64,000 bases of DNA from Pediococcus acidilactici DSM 20284 (GCF_000146325.1 NZ_GL397067.1:664919-728918), one strand, 5' to 3'; numbered from the stretch's first letter, positions 33,998 through 43,531 are shown. A program made the numbers and translations. Notes: generated by a model not told the origin, from the letters alone.

Positions 33998-34287
33998 TAA
34001 TTCTTATCCTTCTTGCCACCAGCAACTTGATCTGCTAAATAGTATCTTACTAATTCTTCAATAATTTCGTCTCTTTGATGCTTACGGATTAAGTTCCGCG
34101 CATCGTTTAACCGCGGGATGTAAGCTGGATCACCAGAAATCAAATATCCCACGATTTGATCAATTGGGTTATAACCCTTTTCTTCAAGAGCATCGTATAC
34201 GGTCTTTAACGTTCCCCGAACATCATTTGGCTTATTATCGCCAAAATCGAAGAACATGGTTTCATCAAGTTTTCCCACTGTTAGCAC
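33997..34287 (-). CDS. ireB: IreB family regulatory phosphoprotein
   Basis: This 96-residue protein (DUF965) contains [11 protein letters not shown] at the start, which holds the Thr region phosphorylated by IreK-type Ser/Thr kinases in enterococci, and the conserved [32 protein letters not shown] block. In Enterococcus it restrains cephalosporin resistance. It heads the ireB–ruvX–DUF1292 operon, normally downstream of alaS as here. It is small and well conserved, so the call is firm; the local kinase lies outside the window. Confidence 0.92.
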   Translation of the reverse strand: MLTVGKLDETMFFDFGDNKPNDVRGTLKTVYDALEEKGYNPIDQIVGYLISGDPAYIPRLNDARNLIRKHQRDEIIEELVRYYLADQVAGGKKDKN

Positions 34288-34337
34288 CCCTCTTCACATA
34301 CTATGATTAATTTTACTTGATTAACCGCAAAATCACA

Positions 34338-34397
34338 ATAAAAGGGCCCGCTCGTAACTGAAGTGTAATATTCAACTGCTAATTTAGGGGCCTTTTT
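34338..34397. terminator. GC-rich hairpin upstream of ireB
   Basis: AAAAGGGCCC (34340–34349) and GGGGCCTTTTT (34387–34397) pair with one mismatch around a long AT-rich loop. It may stop any read-through from alaS before the ireB promoter. Confidence 0.45.
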
Positions 34398-34500
34398 CGG
34401 GAAATGTATCTTTTTTGGCGCATAAAAATGGCGCTCATAAATTTCCTAACGTCACTTTTGAGCTCGACGAACCAATTAACTAGTGACCAAATTAAAAAAA

Positions 34501-34691
34501 TTGAGAGTGGGACAAAAGTCGGGTAGTTTGTGAGCAAAAATTGACCATGATACCTAAATTTGGCATCATGGTCAATTTTTGGTTAAGCGGAATAAACTGA
34601 TTTTTGGCTCTATTGAAGTCAAACCACCAAAACAACTTTTTAAGGACCTTTTCATCCTTGAAAAGCATTTTTTTATTTTTTCCACTCTCAA
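34501..34691. repeat. Dispersed intergenic repeat, copy C, with perfect terminal inverted repeats
   Basis: The ends are TTGAGAGTGG (34501–34510) and CCACTCTCAA (34682–34691). Inside are the shared block GACAAAAGTCGGGTAGTTTG, a perfect 16-pair hairpin (34536–34551 with 34565–34580), the shared block GGTTAAGCGGAATAAACTG and a second palindrome with CTTGAAAAGCATTTTT. There is no coding frame. It sits just after the alaS stop. It looks like a non-autonomous, MITE-like element or a structured terminator cassette. Confidence 0.65.
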
Positions 34692-34736
34692 CCCTTTTAG
34701 TTATGTTGCAAATTTTACTACTAGTAGGGTTTAAAA

Positions 34737-37382
34737 TTATTTACCTTGGGTCTCTAGCCATTCGCTAGCAGCTTTCAACGCTTCGTTAATTTTTTCTGGC
34801 GCAGAACCACCAGCTTGGGCCATGTTTGGACGGCCGCCACCGCCACCGTTAACCTTCGGTGCGATTGCTTTGATCAAATCGCCAGCCTTCAAGCCTTCCT
34901 TTACGAACGGATCCTTTACGGCAGCAATTAAATTAGCCTTTTCACCAATCTTAGCACCTAAGACCAATACGTCAGATTGGTCCTTAGTTTTCCAATCGTC
35001 CGCCATTTGCCGCAATTGGTCCATGCCGGAAACCTGCACTTCGGCAGTAATTAGCCGAAATCCGTTGATTTCTTGTACTTGATCGTAGATGTTGGCAACT
35101 TCAGCTTGAGCAATCTTAGCTTCGAGTTGGTTAATCGTTTGGTTCAAGTCCTTAACTTGTGCTTGTAATTGTTCAACTTTTGCAGGAACATCCTTCACTT
35201 GAGCACTCTTCAGCAATCCCGCTGCTTTTTGTAAGAGCGCTTCTTCACCGTTTAAGAATTCCAGTGCCGCTTGGGAAGTAACGGCTTCAATCCGTCGAAC
35301 TCCAGCTCCCACACCAGATTCAGAGACAATCTTGAATAAACCAATTTCATTAGTGTTCTTTACGTGGGTACCGCCACAAAATTCTCTTGAGTAATCACCA
35401 ACGCTAACTACCCGAACCTTTTTACCATATTTGTCATCAAATAGGGCAATTGCACCCATTTTCTTTCCGGTTTCTAGGTCCGTTTCGACGGTAGTTACTG
35501 GAATTTCATCGTAGATTTTATCGTTGATAATTTCTTCAACTTTTTGTAAATCTTCGTCAGTAACCTGTCCAAAATGGGTAAAGTCAAACCGTAAGTAACC
35601 TGGTTCAACTAAGGAACCGGCTTGGTGAGTATGCTCCCCTAAAACATCCCGGAGCGCTTGGTCAAGCAAGTGGGTCGCGGTATGGTTCTTTTCCACCTTC
35701 AAATGGAAAGCCCGGTCCACGATGAGGGTAAATGATTCACCGGCGTGCATTTCCCGTTTAGCCTTAATGGTGTGTAAGTTCTGTCCGTTAGGAGCATGTT
35801 GCACATCCACAACTTCGGCCACCACGTTGCCGTCAGCATCCTCGATTACCCCTTGGTCAGCTACTTGACCACCCATTTCCGCATAGAATGGGGTTACGTC
35901 AAATAGTACGCGAGCTTCCCCCGGATTTACCGTATCGGTCAGCTGATCGTCTTGGATAATATCTTTAAGCACCGCAGCGTCAACTTTCAAGGTGTCGTAG
36001 CCAACGTATTCACTTGGCGTCTTCAAGTCCGTTAATAGGTCGGATTGTACTCCCATTGACTTAGCGTTAGAACGTGCTGAACGAGCCCGTTCCTTTTGTT
36101 TTTGCATTTCGTCCGCAAAACCAGCTTCGTCAATTTCCATTCCTTGGTCTTCCGCGTATTCCTTTGCTAATTCCAATGGGAATCCGTAGGTATCGAATAA
36201 CCGGAAAGCATCCTTACCAGAGATTACCTTAGAATGGTCCGCTTTGGTGTCAGCAATGATTGAATTTAATAATTCTAAGCCATCCGTTAAGGTTTCGTTA
36301 AAGCGGTCTTCCTCTGACTTGATTACTTTTTCAATGTAATCCTTGTCGGCAAGTACCTCCGGATAGTAGTCTTCCATAATTTTACCGACTACTGGCACCA
36401 TTTGATACAAGAATGGCTTATTAATGTTCAACTTCTTACCATGCATAACTGCCCGCCGGAGTAAGCGCCGAATTACGTATCCGCGACCTTCGTTAGATGG
36501 AATGGCACCGTCCCCAATTGCAAACGTAATTGCCCGCGCATGGTCAGCAATCACCTTGAAGGGAACGTCGTCATTTTTATCAACGCCGTATTTCTTACCA
36601 CTGAGCTTTTCTACTTCGTGAATAATTGGCAAGAAGAGGTCCGTTTCAAAGTTAGTTGGTGCATCTTGGAATACGGAAACCACCCGTTCTAAGCCCATCC
36701 CCGTATCAATGTTTTTATGTGGGAGTGGTTCGTAGGTTCCGTCCGGCTTATGGTTAAATTGAGAAAAGACGATGTTCCAGATTTCCAACCAGCGTTCATT
36801 TTCTCCACCAGGGTAGTTTTCTGGGTCATCATCGGCAAGGTTATTGAACTCCTCACCGCGATCGTAGAAGATTTCAGAATCGGGACCACTAGGACCTTCC
36901 CCAATATCCCAGAAGTTATCTTCCGCTTCCACAATATGGCTTGGATCTACGCCAGTTTCTAACCAGATCTTCTTTGCTTCCTCATCCTTCGGGTAAACCG
37001 TCACGTAAAGCTTTTCCGGATCCATGTCAAACCATTCTTTAGAAGTTAAAAGTTCCCACGCCCAGTGGATGGCCTCTTCTTTAAAGTAGTCGCCCACCGA
37101 AAAGTTTCCTAACATTTCAAAAAGCGTGTGGTGCCGCGCAGTGTGGCCAACGTTTTCAATATCGTTAGTCCGGATACTCTTTTGTGAACTAGTTAGCCGA
37201 GGAACTTCGGGAACTACGCTACCATCAAAGTATTTTTTCATTGTGGCAACTCCGGAGTTAACCCATAACAAAGTGGGGTCGTCCTTTGGAATTAGCGACG
37301 CACTGGGTTCCACCACGTGGCCCTTGCTTTTGAAGAAATCTAGATACATGCGTCGAATTTCGCTACTTGATTTTCTTTCCAT
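34737..37382 (-). CDS. alaS: Alanyl-tRNA synthetase
   Basis: This 881-residue class II synthetase has the aminoacylation domain (motif 2 TARHHTLFEMLGNFSVGDYF), the editing domain with HTATHLLDQAL and the CGGTHV zinc/catalytic motif, a coiled coil and a glycine-rich C-terminal domain (NGGGGGRPNMAQAGG). It charges tRNA-Ala and clears Ser- and Gly-mischarged tRNA. GGAGG precedes the ATG. A T-box leader with its own strong promoter lies upstream, so expression should rise when uncharged tRNA-Ala accumulates. Confidence 0.96.
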   Translation of the reverse strand: MERKSSSEIRRMYLDFFKSKGHVVEPSASLIPKDDPTLLWVNSGVATMKKYFDGSVVPEVPRLTSSQKSIRTNDIENVGHTARHHTLFEMLGNFSVGDYFKEEAIHWAWELLTSKEWFDMDPEKLYVTVYPKDEEAKKIWLETGVDPSHIVEAEDNFWDIGEGPSGPDSEIFYDRGEEFNNLADDDPENYPGGENERWLEIWNIVFSQFNHKPDGTYEPLPHKNIDTGMGLERVVSVFQDAPTNFETDLFLPIIHEVEKLSGKKYGVDKNDDVPFKVIADHARAITFAIGDGAIPSNEGRGYVIRRLLRRAVMHGKKLNINKPFLYQMVPVVGKIMEDYYPEVLADKDYIEKVIKSEEDRFNETLTDGLELLNSIIADTKADHSKVISGKDAFRLFDTYGFPLELAKEYAEDQGMEIDEAGFADEMQKQKERARSARSNAKSMGVQSDLLTDLKTPSEYVGYDTLKVDAAVLKDIIQDDQLTDTVNPGEARVLFDVTPFYAEMGGQVADQGVIEDADGNVVAEVVDVQHAPNGQNLHTIKAKREMHAGESFTLIVDRAFHLKVEKNHTATHLLDQALRDVLGEHTHQAGSLVEPGYLRFDFTHFGQVTDEDLQKVEEIINDKIYDEIPVTTVETDLETGKKMGAIALFDDKYGKKVRVVSVGDYSREFCGGTHVKNTNEIGLFKIVSESGVGAGVRRIEAVTSQAALEFLNGEEALLQKAAGLLKSAQVKDVPAKVEQLQAQVKDLNQTINQLEAKIAQAEVANIYDQVQEINGFRLITAEVQVSGMDQLRQMADDWKTKDQSDVLVLGAKIGEKANLIAAVKDPFVKEGLKAGDLIKAIAPKVNGGGGGRPNMAQAGGSAPEKINEALKAASEWLETQGK

Positions 37383-37391
37383 TTTTTCCTC

Positions 37392-37618
37392 CTAAAATAA
37401 AAAACACCGTTGCTCGTAAAATAAAGACGCCGAAACGCGGTACCACTTTACTTGCAACGATGTTTAGATCGTATACCTCTTGAGTCTCATTAACGCTGAG
37501 CAGACGATTCATTATTAATCGGGTAGCACAACCGCGGCGCTTCGTTCTTTACACCAGCCAGAACGTCTCTACACTAAGCGTTGCACGGTTACATATCCCT
37601 AATGATTCTAAATATCAC
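37392..37618 (-). promoter_or_regulatory. T-box leader of alaS
   Basis: On the minus strand the leader contains the T-box core AGTGGTACCGCG (37445–37434 region). Upstream is a long structured stem I, and downstream a terminator made by CATCGTTGC and GCAACGGTG followed by T6. Pairing of the T-box with the tRNA acceptor end would favour the antiterminator. The base of stem I (AACCG / CGGTT) encloses GCC, a possible Ala specifier, but I cannot fix the specifier with certainty. Confidence 0.88.
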
Positions 37619-37623
37619 AGCTA

Positions 37624-37652
37624 ATTATAGAAAACCAAATTAAGATTGTCAA
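37624..37652 (-). promoter_or_regulatory. Promoter of the alaS leader
   Basis: TTGACA (37647–37652) and TATAAT (37624–37629) are both perfect consensus hexamers, exactly 17 bases apart. It lies right next to the helicase stop codon. Confidence 0.9.
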
Positions 37653-37653
37653 T

Positions 37654-39015
37654 TTATCTTCGCTTCGAACGCGATTGCCGCATTTTAGCTTTCTTAGCCT
37701 CACGAACTGCTTGATGCTGTTCCATCCGCCGGTCGCGAATTGCCTTTTCAGAGATTGCCTTTTTAATGCGCCGTTTATAACCTGGTTTAACTTTCTTCTT
37801 TTTCTTTTTAACTAACCCGACCAAGGTGGGGTCCAGTTTTTTCTGACTTAACCGCCGAGTCTGTCGCCGTTGCCGATCGTAAGTATCCACTAGTTCGTGG
37901 TTACGTAATTGTTGGGGAATAAACTTAACCCCCATTTTTTCAACTTCTGCCACTTCGGCTTCTTCGTTAGGCATGTATAACGTAATGGCCGTCCCTGGTA
38001 AACCATTTCGGCCAGTCCGACCTACCCGGTGAATGAAGAATTCTAAATCAGTTGGGATATCGTCGTTAATTACTAGCGAGACCCCTTCGATATCAATTCC
38101 CCGCGCCGCTAAATCAGTTGCCACCACGTATTGGTAACGTAAGCGGTGGATGTCTTTCATGATTCGTTTCCGTTCCCGAGGCGGAATTCCACCGTGAATT
38201 TTAGCCACCGGTAGTCCTTGCGACTTAAGGTAGTTAGTTAATTCGTCCGCCCGTTCCTTCGTATTAGTAAATACTAAGGCTAAGTACGGTTCCCCCATCG
38301 TCAACAACTGGTAAATCAAGTTGTTTTTATCCTGACTCTTGGTAGAAATCAAAATATTTTTAATCGTGGGACTAATCGTAGTCGCCACCGGAATTTCTTC
38401 AATTGCCGGGTGCTTCATGTATTTTTGTAAAAAGACGTTTAATTGCTGTGGAATCGTAGCGGAAAAGACCAACATCTGTAGATTTTCGGGCATGCTTGCT
38501 GCAATTTGGTCAACGGCGCTTAAAAATCCCATGTCCAAAGTCATATCCGCTTCGTCAATTACCAGATATTGAACTTGCCTGAAATTAAGTGCCCGAGCTT
38601 GAAGTAAATCAAGCACCCGGCCCGGAGTTCCAATGACAATTGCTGGTTGGTGGTGTTCTAATTTAGCAATCTGACGTTTTTTGTCAGTTCCCCCAACGTA
38701 ATTGCCAATTTCAATTGGGGTTTCTGAAGCAGCGGCCAATTGCTTAGCCGCTTCATAGATTTGGTAAGCTAACTCCCGACTAGGCGTGGTGATTACAGCT
38801 TGAATCGCGTTTTTGGCCGGGTCGATTTGATTAAAAATCGGTAGCAAAAACGCGTGGGTTTTCCCGCTTCCGGTTTGGGATTGGCCCACTACGCTTTGGC
38901 CTTCCGCAATTAGCGGGATGACACGCTCTTGGACCGGAGTCGGTTTCACAAAACCAATTTGATCCAAAGCCTGCATGAGAAATGGTTTTAGATTAAACTT
39001 TTGAAATTCGTTCAT
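37654..39015 (-). CDS. cshB: DEAD-box RNA helicase (CshB-like)
   Basis: This 453-residue helicase has the Q motif FVKPTPVQE, Walker A SQTGSGKTH, DEAD in VIDEADMTLD, SAT in FSATIP, and HRVGRTGR in motif VI. A very basic C-terminal tail of about 70 residues is rich in Lys and Arg and likely binds RNA. Members assist cold-shock RNA unwinding and ribosome assembly. Size and tail fit CshB better than CshA, but the symbol is a best guess. Confidence 0.87.
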   Translation of the reverse strand: MNEFQKFNLKPFLMQALDQIGFVKPTPVQERVIPLIAEGQSVVGQSQTGSGKTHAFLLPIFNQIDPAKNAIQAVITTPSRELAYQIYEAAKQLAAASETPIEIGNYVGGTDKKRQIAKLEHHQPAIVIGTPGRVLDLLQARALNFRQVQYLVIDEADMTLDMGFLSAVDQIAASMPENLQMLVFSATIPQQLNVFLQKYMKHPAIEEIPVATTISPTIKNILISTKSQDKNNLIYQLLTMGEPYLALVFTNTKERADELTNYLKSQGLPVAKIHGGIPPRERKRIMKDIHRLRYQYVVATDLAARGIDIEGVSLVINDDIPTDLEFFIHRVGRTGRNGLPGTAITLYMPNEEAEVAEVEKMGVKFIPQQLRNHELVDTYDRQRRQTRRLSQKKLDPTLVGLVKKKKKKVKPGYKRRIKKAISEKAIRDRRMEQHQAVREAKKAKMRQSRSKRR

Positions 39016-39087
39016 ACTAGCTCCTTACTATTTATTGCAGAAAGCGGTAAGTGCTCGGGCATCCTTATAGAAGGTGCGCTTAAGCCA

Positions 39088-39172
39088 GGTAATTTTGAGC
39101 GTTAACGTAAAATCGGCCATCATGCCTGAATCTGGCATAACAGCCGATTTTGAATTAAGCCAAACTAACTTG
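39088..39172. repeat. Dispersed intergenic hairpin repeat, copy D
   Basis: TTTTGAGCGTTAACGTAAAATCGGC… with hairpin AAAATCGGCcATcATGCC / GGCATAacAGCCGATTTT (39109–39151), followed by GAATTAAGCCAAACTAACTTG. This lines up with the inner part of copies A and C. The outer AAAAGTCGG block is missing. It lies between nrnA and the helicase gene; the rest of 39016–39267 shows nothing else. Confidence 0.5.
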
Positions 39173-39267
39173 TGGCATACGTTCTGGTCTTACTAAAGTT
39201 CACAAACCCAAAATGTATTTTTGGCGTTCACCAAAGATATCCGAGTTTTCTACCGCTTTACAAACTT

Positions 39268-40203
39268 TTAAACTAATTCTTCTAATTCTTTAACGATTTG
39301 AGCAACCTCATCACGATCTGCCGCTTTTGCGCCACTGGCGAGCGGGTGGCCGCCCCCGTGGTGCCGCTTAGCTAATTCGTTGATAACCGGGCCCTTCGAA
39401 CGTAACCGCACCCGGAAGGAGTGGTCATCTTGTTCAACAAAGATTGCCCAGCATTTAACTTGCGCGATGTGTCCAGGTAACGGCACAATTCCCGCCGTAC
39501 CGGAGTCTTTTAAGTCGAATTTTTCCAAGATTTCCTTGGTTAGCACTAAGTGGGCCGCCCCTTGTTCACTAATCGTGAGATGGTCATAAAGGTAGGCTGA
39601 CAAATGGGCAACCGAAACCGGAATTTCGTCTAGGATTTGGTTAACTTTGACCATGTCAAAACCGGTCGCCATTAAGCCAGCCACCACTTCATGAGTGTGG
39701 GCACTCGTTGCTGAATACATAAAGCGCCCCGTATCACCAACAATTCCGGCATATAGATCACTAGCAGCATCTTGGGGCAATACTAGCTCTGACTTAAACT
39801 GATTGTAAAAATCATAGACTAGCTCCGAGCTACTGGAGGCAGCTTCCTTCACCCACATTAAGTCCCCAAAGGGTTCATCATTAGGATGGTGGTCAATTTT
39901 GATTAAATAGGCACCTTGATCGAACCGCCGATCATCGATTCGGGGAGCATTCGCCGTATCAATGACGATTACCAAAGCGTCATCAAAAAAATCATTGTCA
40001 ACGTCGTCCATTTGCCCTAGCCAACTTAACCCATCAATCTGTTTTCCCACGACCTTGATTTGTTTGTGGGGAAAGGATGCTTGCAAAATCTTTGCTAGCC
40101 CAACCTGTGACCCGATTGCATCCGGATCCGGACGCTGGTGCCGATGAATCACAATCCGGTTGTACTTTTTAATTTGTGCTAAAATTTTTTCCTGTGTATC
40201 CAT
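39268..40203 (-). CDS. nrnA: Bifunctional oligoribonuclease/PAP phosphatase NrnA
   Basis: This 311-residue DHH/DHHA1 phosphoesterase has HRHQRPDPDAIGSQ, VIDTANAPR, IDHHPND and VGDTGRF, which supply the manganese ligands. The C-terminal DHHA1 motif GGGHPLASGAK binds substrate. It degrades nanoRNAs and pAp. The ATG at 40203 follows GAGG at six bases; an ATG four codons upstream (40215) overlaps that ribosome site and is unlikely. Confidence 0.92.
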   Translation of the reverse strand: MDTQEKILAQIKKYNRIVIHRHQRPDPDAIGSQVGLAKILQASFPHKQIKVVGKQIDGLSWLGQMDDVDNDFFDDALVIVIDTANAPRIDDRRFDQGAYLIKIDHHPNDEPFGDLMWVKEAASSSSELVYDFYNQFKSELVLPQDAASDLYAGIVGDTGRFMYSATSAHTHEVVAGLMATGFDMVKVNQILDEIPVSVAHLSAYLYDHLTISEQGAAHLVLTKEILEKFDLKDSGTAGIVPLPGHIAQVKCWAIFVEQDDHSFRVRLRSKGPVINELAKRHHGGGHPLASGAKAADRDEVAQIVKELEELV

Positions 40204-40283
40204 TTTTAACCTCATTCACTATATCTCAACTAAGCCGCGCCCGGCTCAGTCTGTTTACTCGCGTGTTTAAGCATACCATAAAA

Positions 40284-41408
40284 TCAGTCCTCATGCTTAA
40301 ACAGCGGTAAAGAAACTTCTTGAAAACTCTGATCAGCAAGGTTGGTAATGGTGATTCCCAGCAAACGAATTCCACGCGAAAAATCCGCAATTTCGTCAAA
40401 AATCTGCTTAGCATAAAAGTAGTAAGTCTCACTATCGGTAGGTAAAAATTCCGGACGAGTGATTCGCTTAGTAAGGGTTTCAAAATCACTATACCGTAAT
40501 TTTAAGACTAATGTTTTACCATGCTTTTGTCGCTTGGTAACCGCTTGAGCTAGTTTTTTGGCAATTAAGTGAAGCCGTTGGTCGACTTCGTTTTCCGTCA
40601 CCAACGGTTTGCCGTAGGTTTCTTCCTTACCGATTGATTTTCGTTCGCGCTGGTAAGCAACCGGACGGTCGTCTTGTCCGCGCACCCTTCGATAAAGTGT
40701 ATACCCAAATTTACCGAAATGGTGAATCAAATCGTTTTCGCTCAGTTTTAATAAATCCGCGCCTTTAAACACACCCAATTCGTGCATTTTAGGGATCGTC
40801 TTCTTGCCGACTCCCCGAAACTGTTCAATAGGCATTTCTTTTAAAAACGCTCCGACGTCATCTTTTTCAATAATTGCCACCCCGACTGGTTTAGCATATT
40901 CAGACGCCATTTTTGCCAAAAATTTATTATAAGAAATTCCGGTAGAACAGGTCAGCTGAGTATGGTTAAAAATTCGCTTTTGAATTTCATGGGCAATCAG
41001 TACCGCATCTTGCATCCCTTTCTTATCATCGGTTACGTCAAGGTAAGCTTCATCGAGGGCGACCGTTTCAATTTTATCGGTAAATTCGTGGAAAATATGG
41101 TGAATTTGGTCCGACACCGCCCGATATTTTTCAAAATCAGGAGTTTTAAAAACCGCCTGGGGACATAGTTCTAACGCTTTAGCAGCTGGCATTGCAGAAT
41201 GAACTCCTGACTGACGGGCAACGTAATTAGCCGTTGCCACCACCCCGTGACCGCCAGTCTTTCGAGGATCGCGAGCCACCACTAGCGGTTTAGTACGAAA
41301 TTCTGGATGATCACGCATTTCAATTGAAGCGTAGAAAGCGTCCATGTCAACATGAATAATTTTTCGAGAATCATCAATTATTAGCGGCGTTGACACCTGG
41401 TTTGCCAA
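40284..41408 (-). CDS. dinB: DNA polymerase IV
   Basis: This Y-family polymerase has the catalytic [14 protein letters not shown], the [12 protein letters not shown]-like segment [22 protein letters not shown] and a little-finger domain; the end [12 protein letters not shown] is clamp-binding-like. It copies past damaged template bases. I prefer TTG 41408 (374 residues) because GGAGG lies eight bases upstream; the GTG at 41417 overlaps that site. The gene follows zwf by about 20 bases and shows no LexA box of its own. Confidence 0.9.
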   Translation of the reverse strand: MANQVSTPLIIDDSRKIIHVDMDAFYASIEMRDHPEFRTKPLVVARDPRKTGGHGVVATANYVARQSGVHSAMPAAKALELCPQAVFKTPDFEKYRAVSDQIHHIFHEFTDKIETVALDEAYLDVTDDKKGMQDAVLIAHEIQKRIFNHTQLTCSTGISYNKFLAKMASEYAKPVGVAIIEKDDVGAFLKEMPIEQFRGVGKKTIPKMHELGVFKGADLLKLSENDLIHHFGKFGYTLYRRVRGQDDRPVAYQRERKSIGKEETYGKPLVTENEVDQRLHLIAKKLAQAVTKRQKHGKTLVLKLRYSDFETLTKRITRPEFLPTDSETYYFYAKQIFDEIADFSRGIRLLGITITNLADQSFQEVSLPLFKHED

Positions 41409-41429
41409 AACGGTCACCTCCCACCTTGG

Positions 41430-42917
41430 CTATTTTTGGGGGTTAAAAATCCATTGCCGGCCGTCCCGAGCTAATAAGTCATCCGCAGCTTGGGGACCCA
41501 TGCTGCCACTTGCGTAATTAGGGAAATCAGGAGTTTCAGCATCCCAAACCTGACGAATAACATCCACGATTTGCCAAGCTTTACGAACTTCGTGCCAGTG
41601 GGCAAAGTTAGTTTTATTACCCATTAAGGCGTCCCGGATTAAACTTTCGTATGCGTCCGGGGTTTTAGCCTTTTCTGAAGCTGACTTCCGGTAGCGTAAG
41701 TGCACTGGTGAAAGTTGGTAACCTTGATTACCCTTCTTAGTATTGAATTGCAGCGTAAATCCTTGGTCAGGTTCAATATGCAAGGTCAACACGTTGGTTT
41801 CTAGTTTTTGGTTAGGGTCGCTATTGAAAATATTCTGGTCGTCATTTTTAAAGACCACGTTAATTTGCGTTGACTTCTTTGCCAACCGCTTCCCCGTCCG
41901 TACGTAAATTGGCACCCCATCTAAAGAAGGATTGTGGGTAATTAATTTTCCAGCTACAAAGGTTTCAATGCTAGAATCATCCGCCGTTCCTTCTTCTTCA
42001 CGGTAGGCTAATTGGGTATGCGCAGCATCTTCACCATATTGACCACGGACAAAGTTCTGCGCAGCTTCTTCCTTACTGTACGTTTGGATATTTTCTAACG
42101 CTTCAATTTTCTTGTCTTGCAAATGTTTGGAATCAAATACTTCCGGCCGTTCCATCGTTAATAGCGACACGATTTGCATGATATGGTTTTGCAACATATC
42201 CCGCATTGCTCCAGCCGTTTCGTAATAACCAGCCCGTTCTTCAACCCCCAGTGATTCTGCTAAGGTGATTTGAATGTTGTCAATATGCTCCTTATTCCAT
42301 AACGAGTTAAATAAGGCATTTCCAAAGCGAAGTCCCGCAATTGATTGAATCGGTTCCTTACCTAGGTAGTGGTCAATCCGAAAGATTTGTTCTTCGTCAA
42401 ACGACCCAGAAATTGAATCATTGAGTTCCTTTGCACTTTGATAATCTCGCCCAAACGGCTTTTCAATAATTAACCGGTTAAAACCTGATCCTTCAGTCAA
42501 GAGTTTTTGATCCTTTAGATGGCCCGCAATTGTACCAAAGAAACGGGGTGCCATCGCTAAATAAAAAATCCGGTTTCCGTTTAATTGATACTTTTCGTCT
42601 AATTGATCAGCGAGATTACGCAAAGCAACGTAATGTTCTGCATCGTCAACGTTGTGGGATTGGTAATAAAAATGGCTAGCAAATTTACGAGGCAGTTCAC
42701 TGTTCGTCCGCCCCGCGTCTCGGCCAGAATCCTCAATCGCACTCATGACTACTTCATGATAATGATCATTTGACCATGGCCGGCGGGCAGTTCCGATTAC
42801 GGCAAAGTTTTCTTTTAAATACCCTTTTTCATATAGATTAAAAAGTGCCGGGTATAGCTTCCGGTAAGCTAAGTCCCCTGTACCACCAAAAATAATAAAT
42901 AATGCCTTTTGCTCCAT
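41430..42917 (-). CDS. zwf: Glucose-6-phosphate 1-dehydrogenase
   Basis: This 495-residue enzyme has the NADP motif IFGGTGDLAYRKLYPAL, the active site RIDHYLGKEPIQ and EKPFGRD. It oxidises glucose-6-phosphate to 6-phosphogluconolactone, providing NADPH and entry to the phosphoketolase or pentose phosphate route. The ATG at 42917 follows GAGGAG at six bases; one nine codons earlier (42944) has no site. dinB follows closely and may share the transcript. Confidence 0.95.
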   Translation of the reverse strand: MEQKALFIIFGGTGDLAYRKLYPALFNLYEKGYLKENFAVIGTARRPWSNDHYHEVVMSAIEDSGRDAGRTNSELPRKFASHFYYQSHNVDDAEHYVALRNLADQLDEKYQLNGNRIFYLAMAPRFFGTIAGHLKDQKLLTEGSGFNRLIIEKPFGRDYQSAKELNDSISGSFDEEQIFRIDHYLGKEPIQSIAGLRFGNALFNSLWNKEHIDNIQITLAESLGVEERAGYYETAGAMRDMLQNHIMQIVSLLTMERPEVFDSKHLQDKKIEALENIQTYSKEEAAQNFVRGQYGEDAAHTQLAYREEEGTADDSSIETFVAGKLITHNPSLDGVPIYVRTGKRLAKKSTQINVVFKNDDQNIFNSDPNQKLETNVLTLHIEPDQGFTLQFNTKKGNQGYQLSPVHLRYRKSASEKAKTPDAYESLIRDALMGNKTNFAHWHEVRKAWQIVDVIRQVWDAETPDFPNYASGSMGPQAADDLLARDGRQWIFNPQK

Positions 42918-43096
42918 TTTTGACTCCTCACTTTCAGTCTTCAATGTTTTATATTATGAATCAGTTTGCCTCACCGAACAAGTAAAAACATTTCGCTGCA
43001 TACAAAACATTGTCCGCTTGCCCAACTATTAATTAACTAAGGATTTCTTTACCCCGACGTCTTGCTAATAAAGTGCTCGTGAATATTATTAGACTA

Positions 43097-43142
43097 TAAA
43101 AAGCTAGGATTCCACCCACTTAACGAGCGCTCCTAGCTTTTA
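43097..43142 (-). terminator. Terminator after yajC
   Basis: AAAAGCTAGGA and TCCTAGCTTTT form a perfect stem around a long loop, with a T-run on the minus strand. It ends the tgt–yajC transcript. The region 42945–43096 shows nothing else. Confidence 0.82.
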
Positions 43143-43147
43143 AAAAA

Positions 43148-43531
43148 CTACTTTTCTTCCGTAGTTGAATCAGATTTTTCATCATCAGTTGTGTCAGTTG
43201 TATCTGCATTAGTTGGCTCAGTTGTTGATGCTGGGGCAACGTTTTGCTTCTTTTCAACTCGCATGATTGCCATTCGGTCAAATACCAAGTAAATCCCGTC
43301 ACAATCTAACGTAACCGTCTTAGCTTCGTTGTCGATCGAGTCAACCACGCCGTGCAAACGACCAATTGTAACTACTTCATCACCAACGTTAAGTTGGTTC
43401 ATCATTTCTTGGCGCTTTTGTTGTTGCTTACGTTGTGGACGAATCATCATGAAATACATTAAACCGAAGATCAAGATGAAGAAAACAATCGTACTCATCC
43501 CAAAACCACCATTTGCGGCTGCTAATAACAT
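43148..43531 (-). CDS. yajC: Preprotein translocase subunit YajC
   Basis: This 127-residue protein has one N-terminal membrane helix (TIVFFILIFGLMYFMMIRPQ, about residues 15–34), the conserved RPQRKQQQKRQEM, and NQLNVGDEVVTIGRLHG in the small cytoplasmic domain. A Thr/Asp/Glu-rich tail of about 35 residues is added. YajC associates with SecDF-YajC and YidC in protein export. The order queA–tgt–yajC is standard. Confidence 0.93.
   Translation of the reverse strand: MLLAAANGGFGMSTIVFFILIFGLMYFMMIRPQRKQQQKRQEMMNQLNVGDEVVTIGRLHGVVDSIDNEAKTVTLDCDGIYLVFDRMAIMRVEKKQNVAPASTTEPTNADTTDTTDDEKSDSTTEEK

Larger units (their letters stand above)
34288..34736. other. 449-base intergenic region between alaS and ireB
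   Basis: It contains a 191-base inverted-repeat element (34501–34691) and a separate hairpin AAAAGGGCCC/GGGGCCTTTT (34340–34396). The rest is the ireB leader and AT-rich DNA. I found no gene. Confidence 0.6.
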
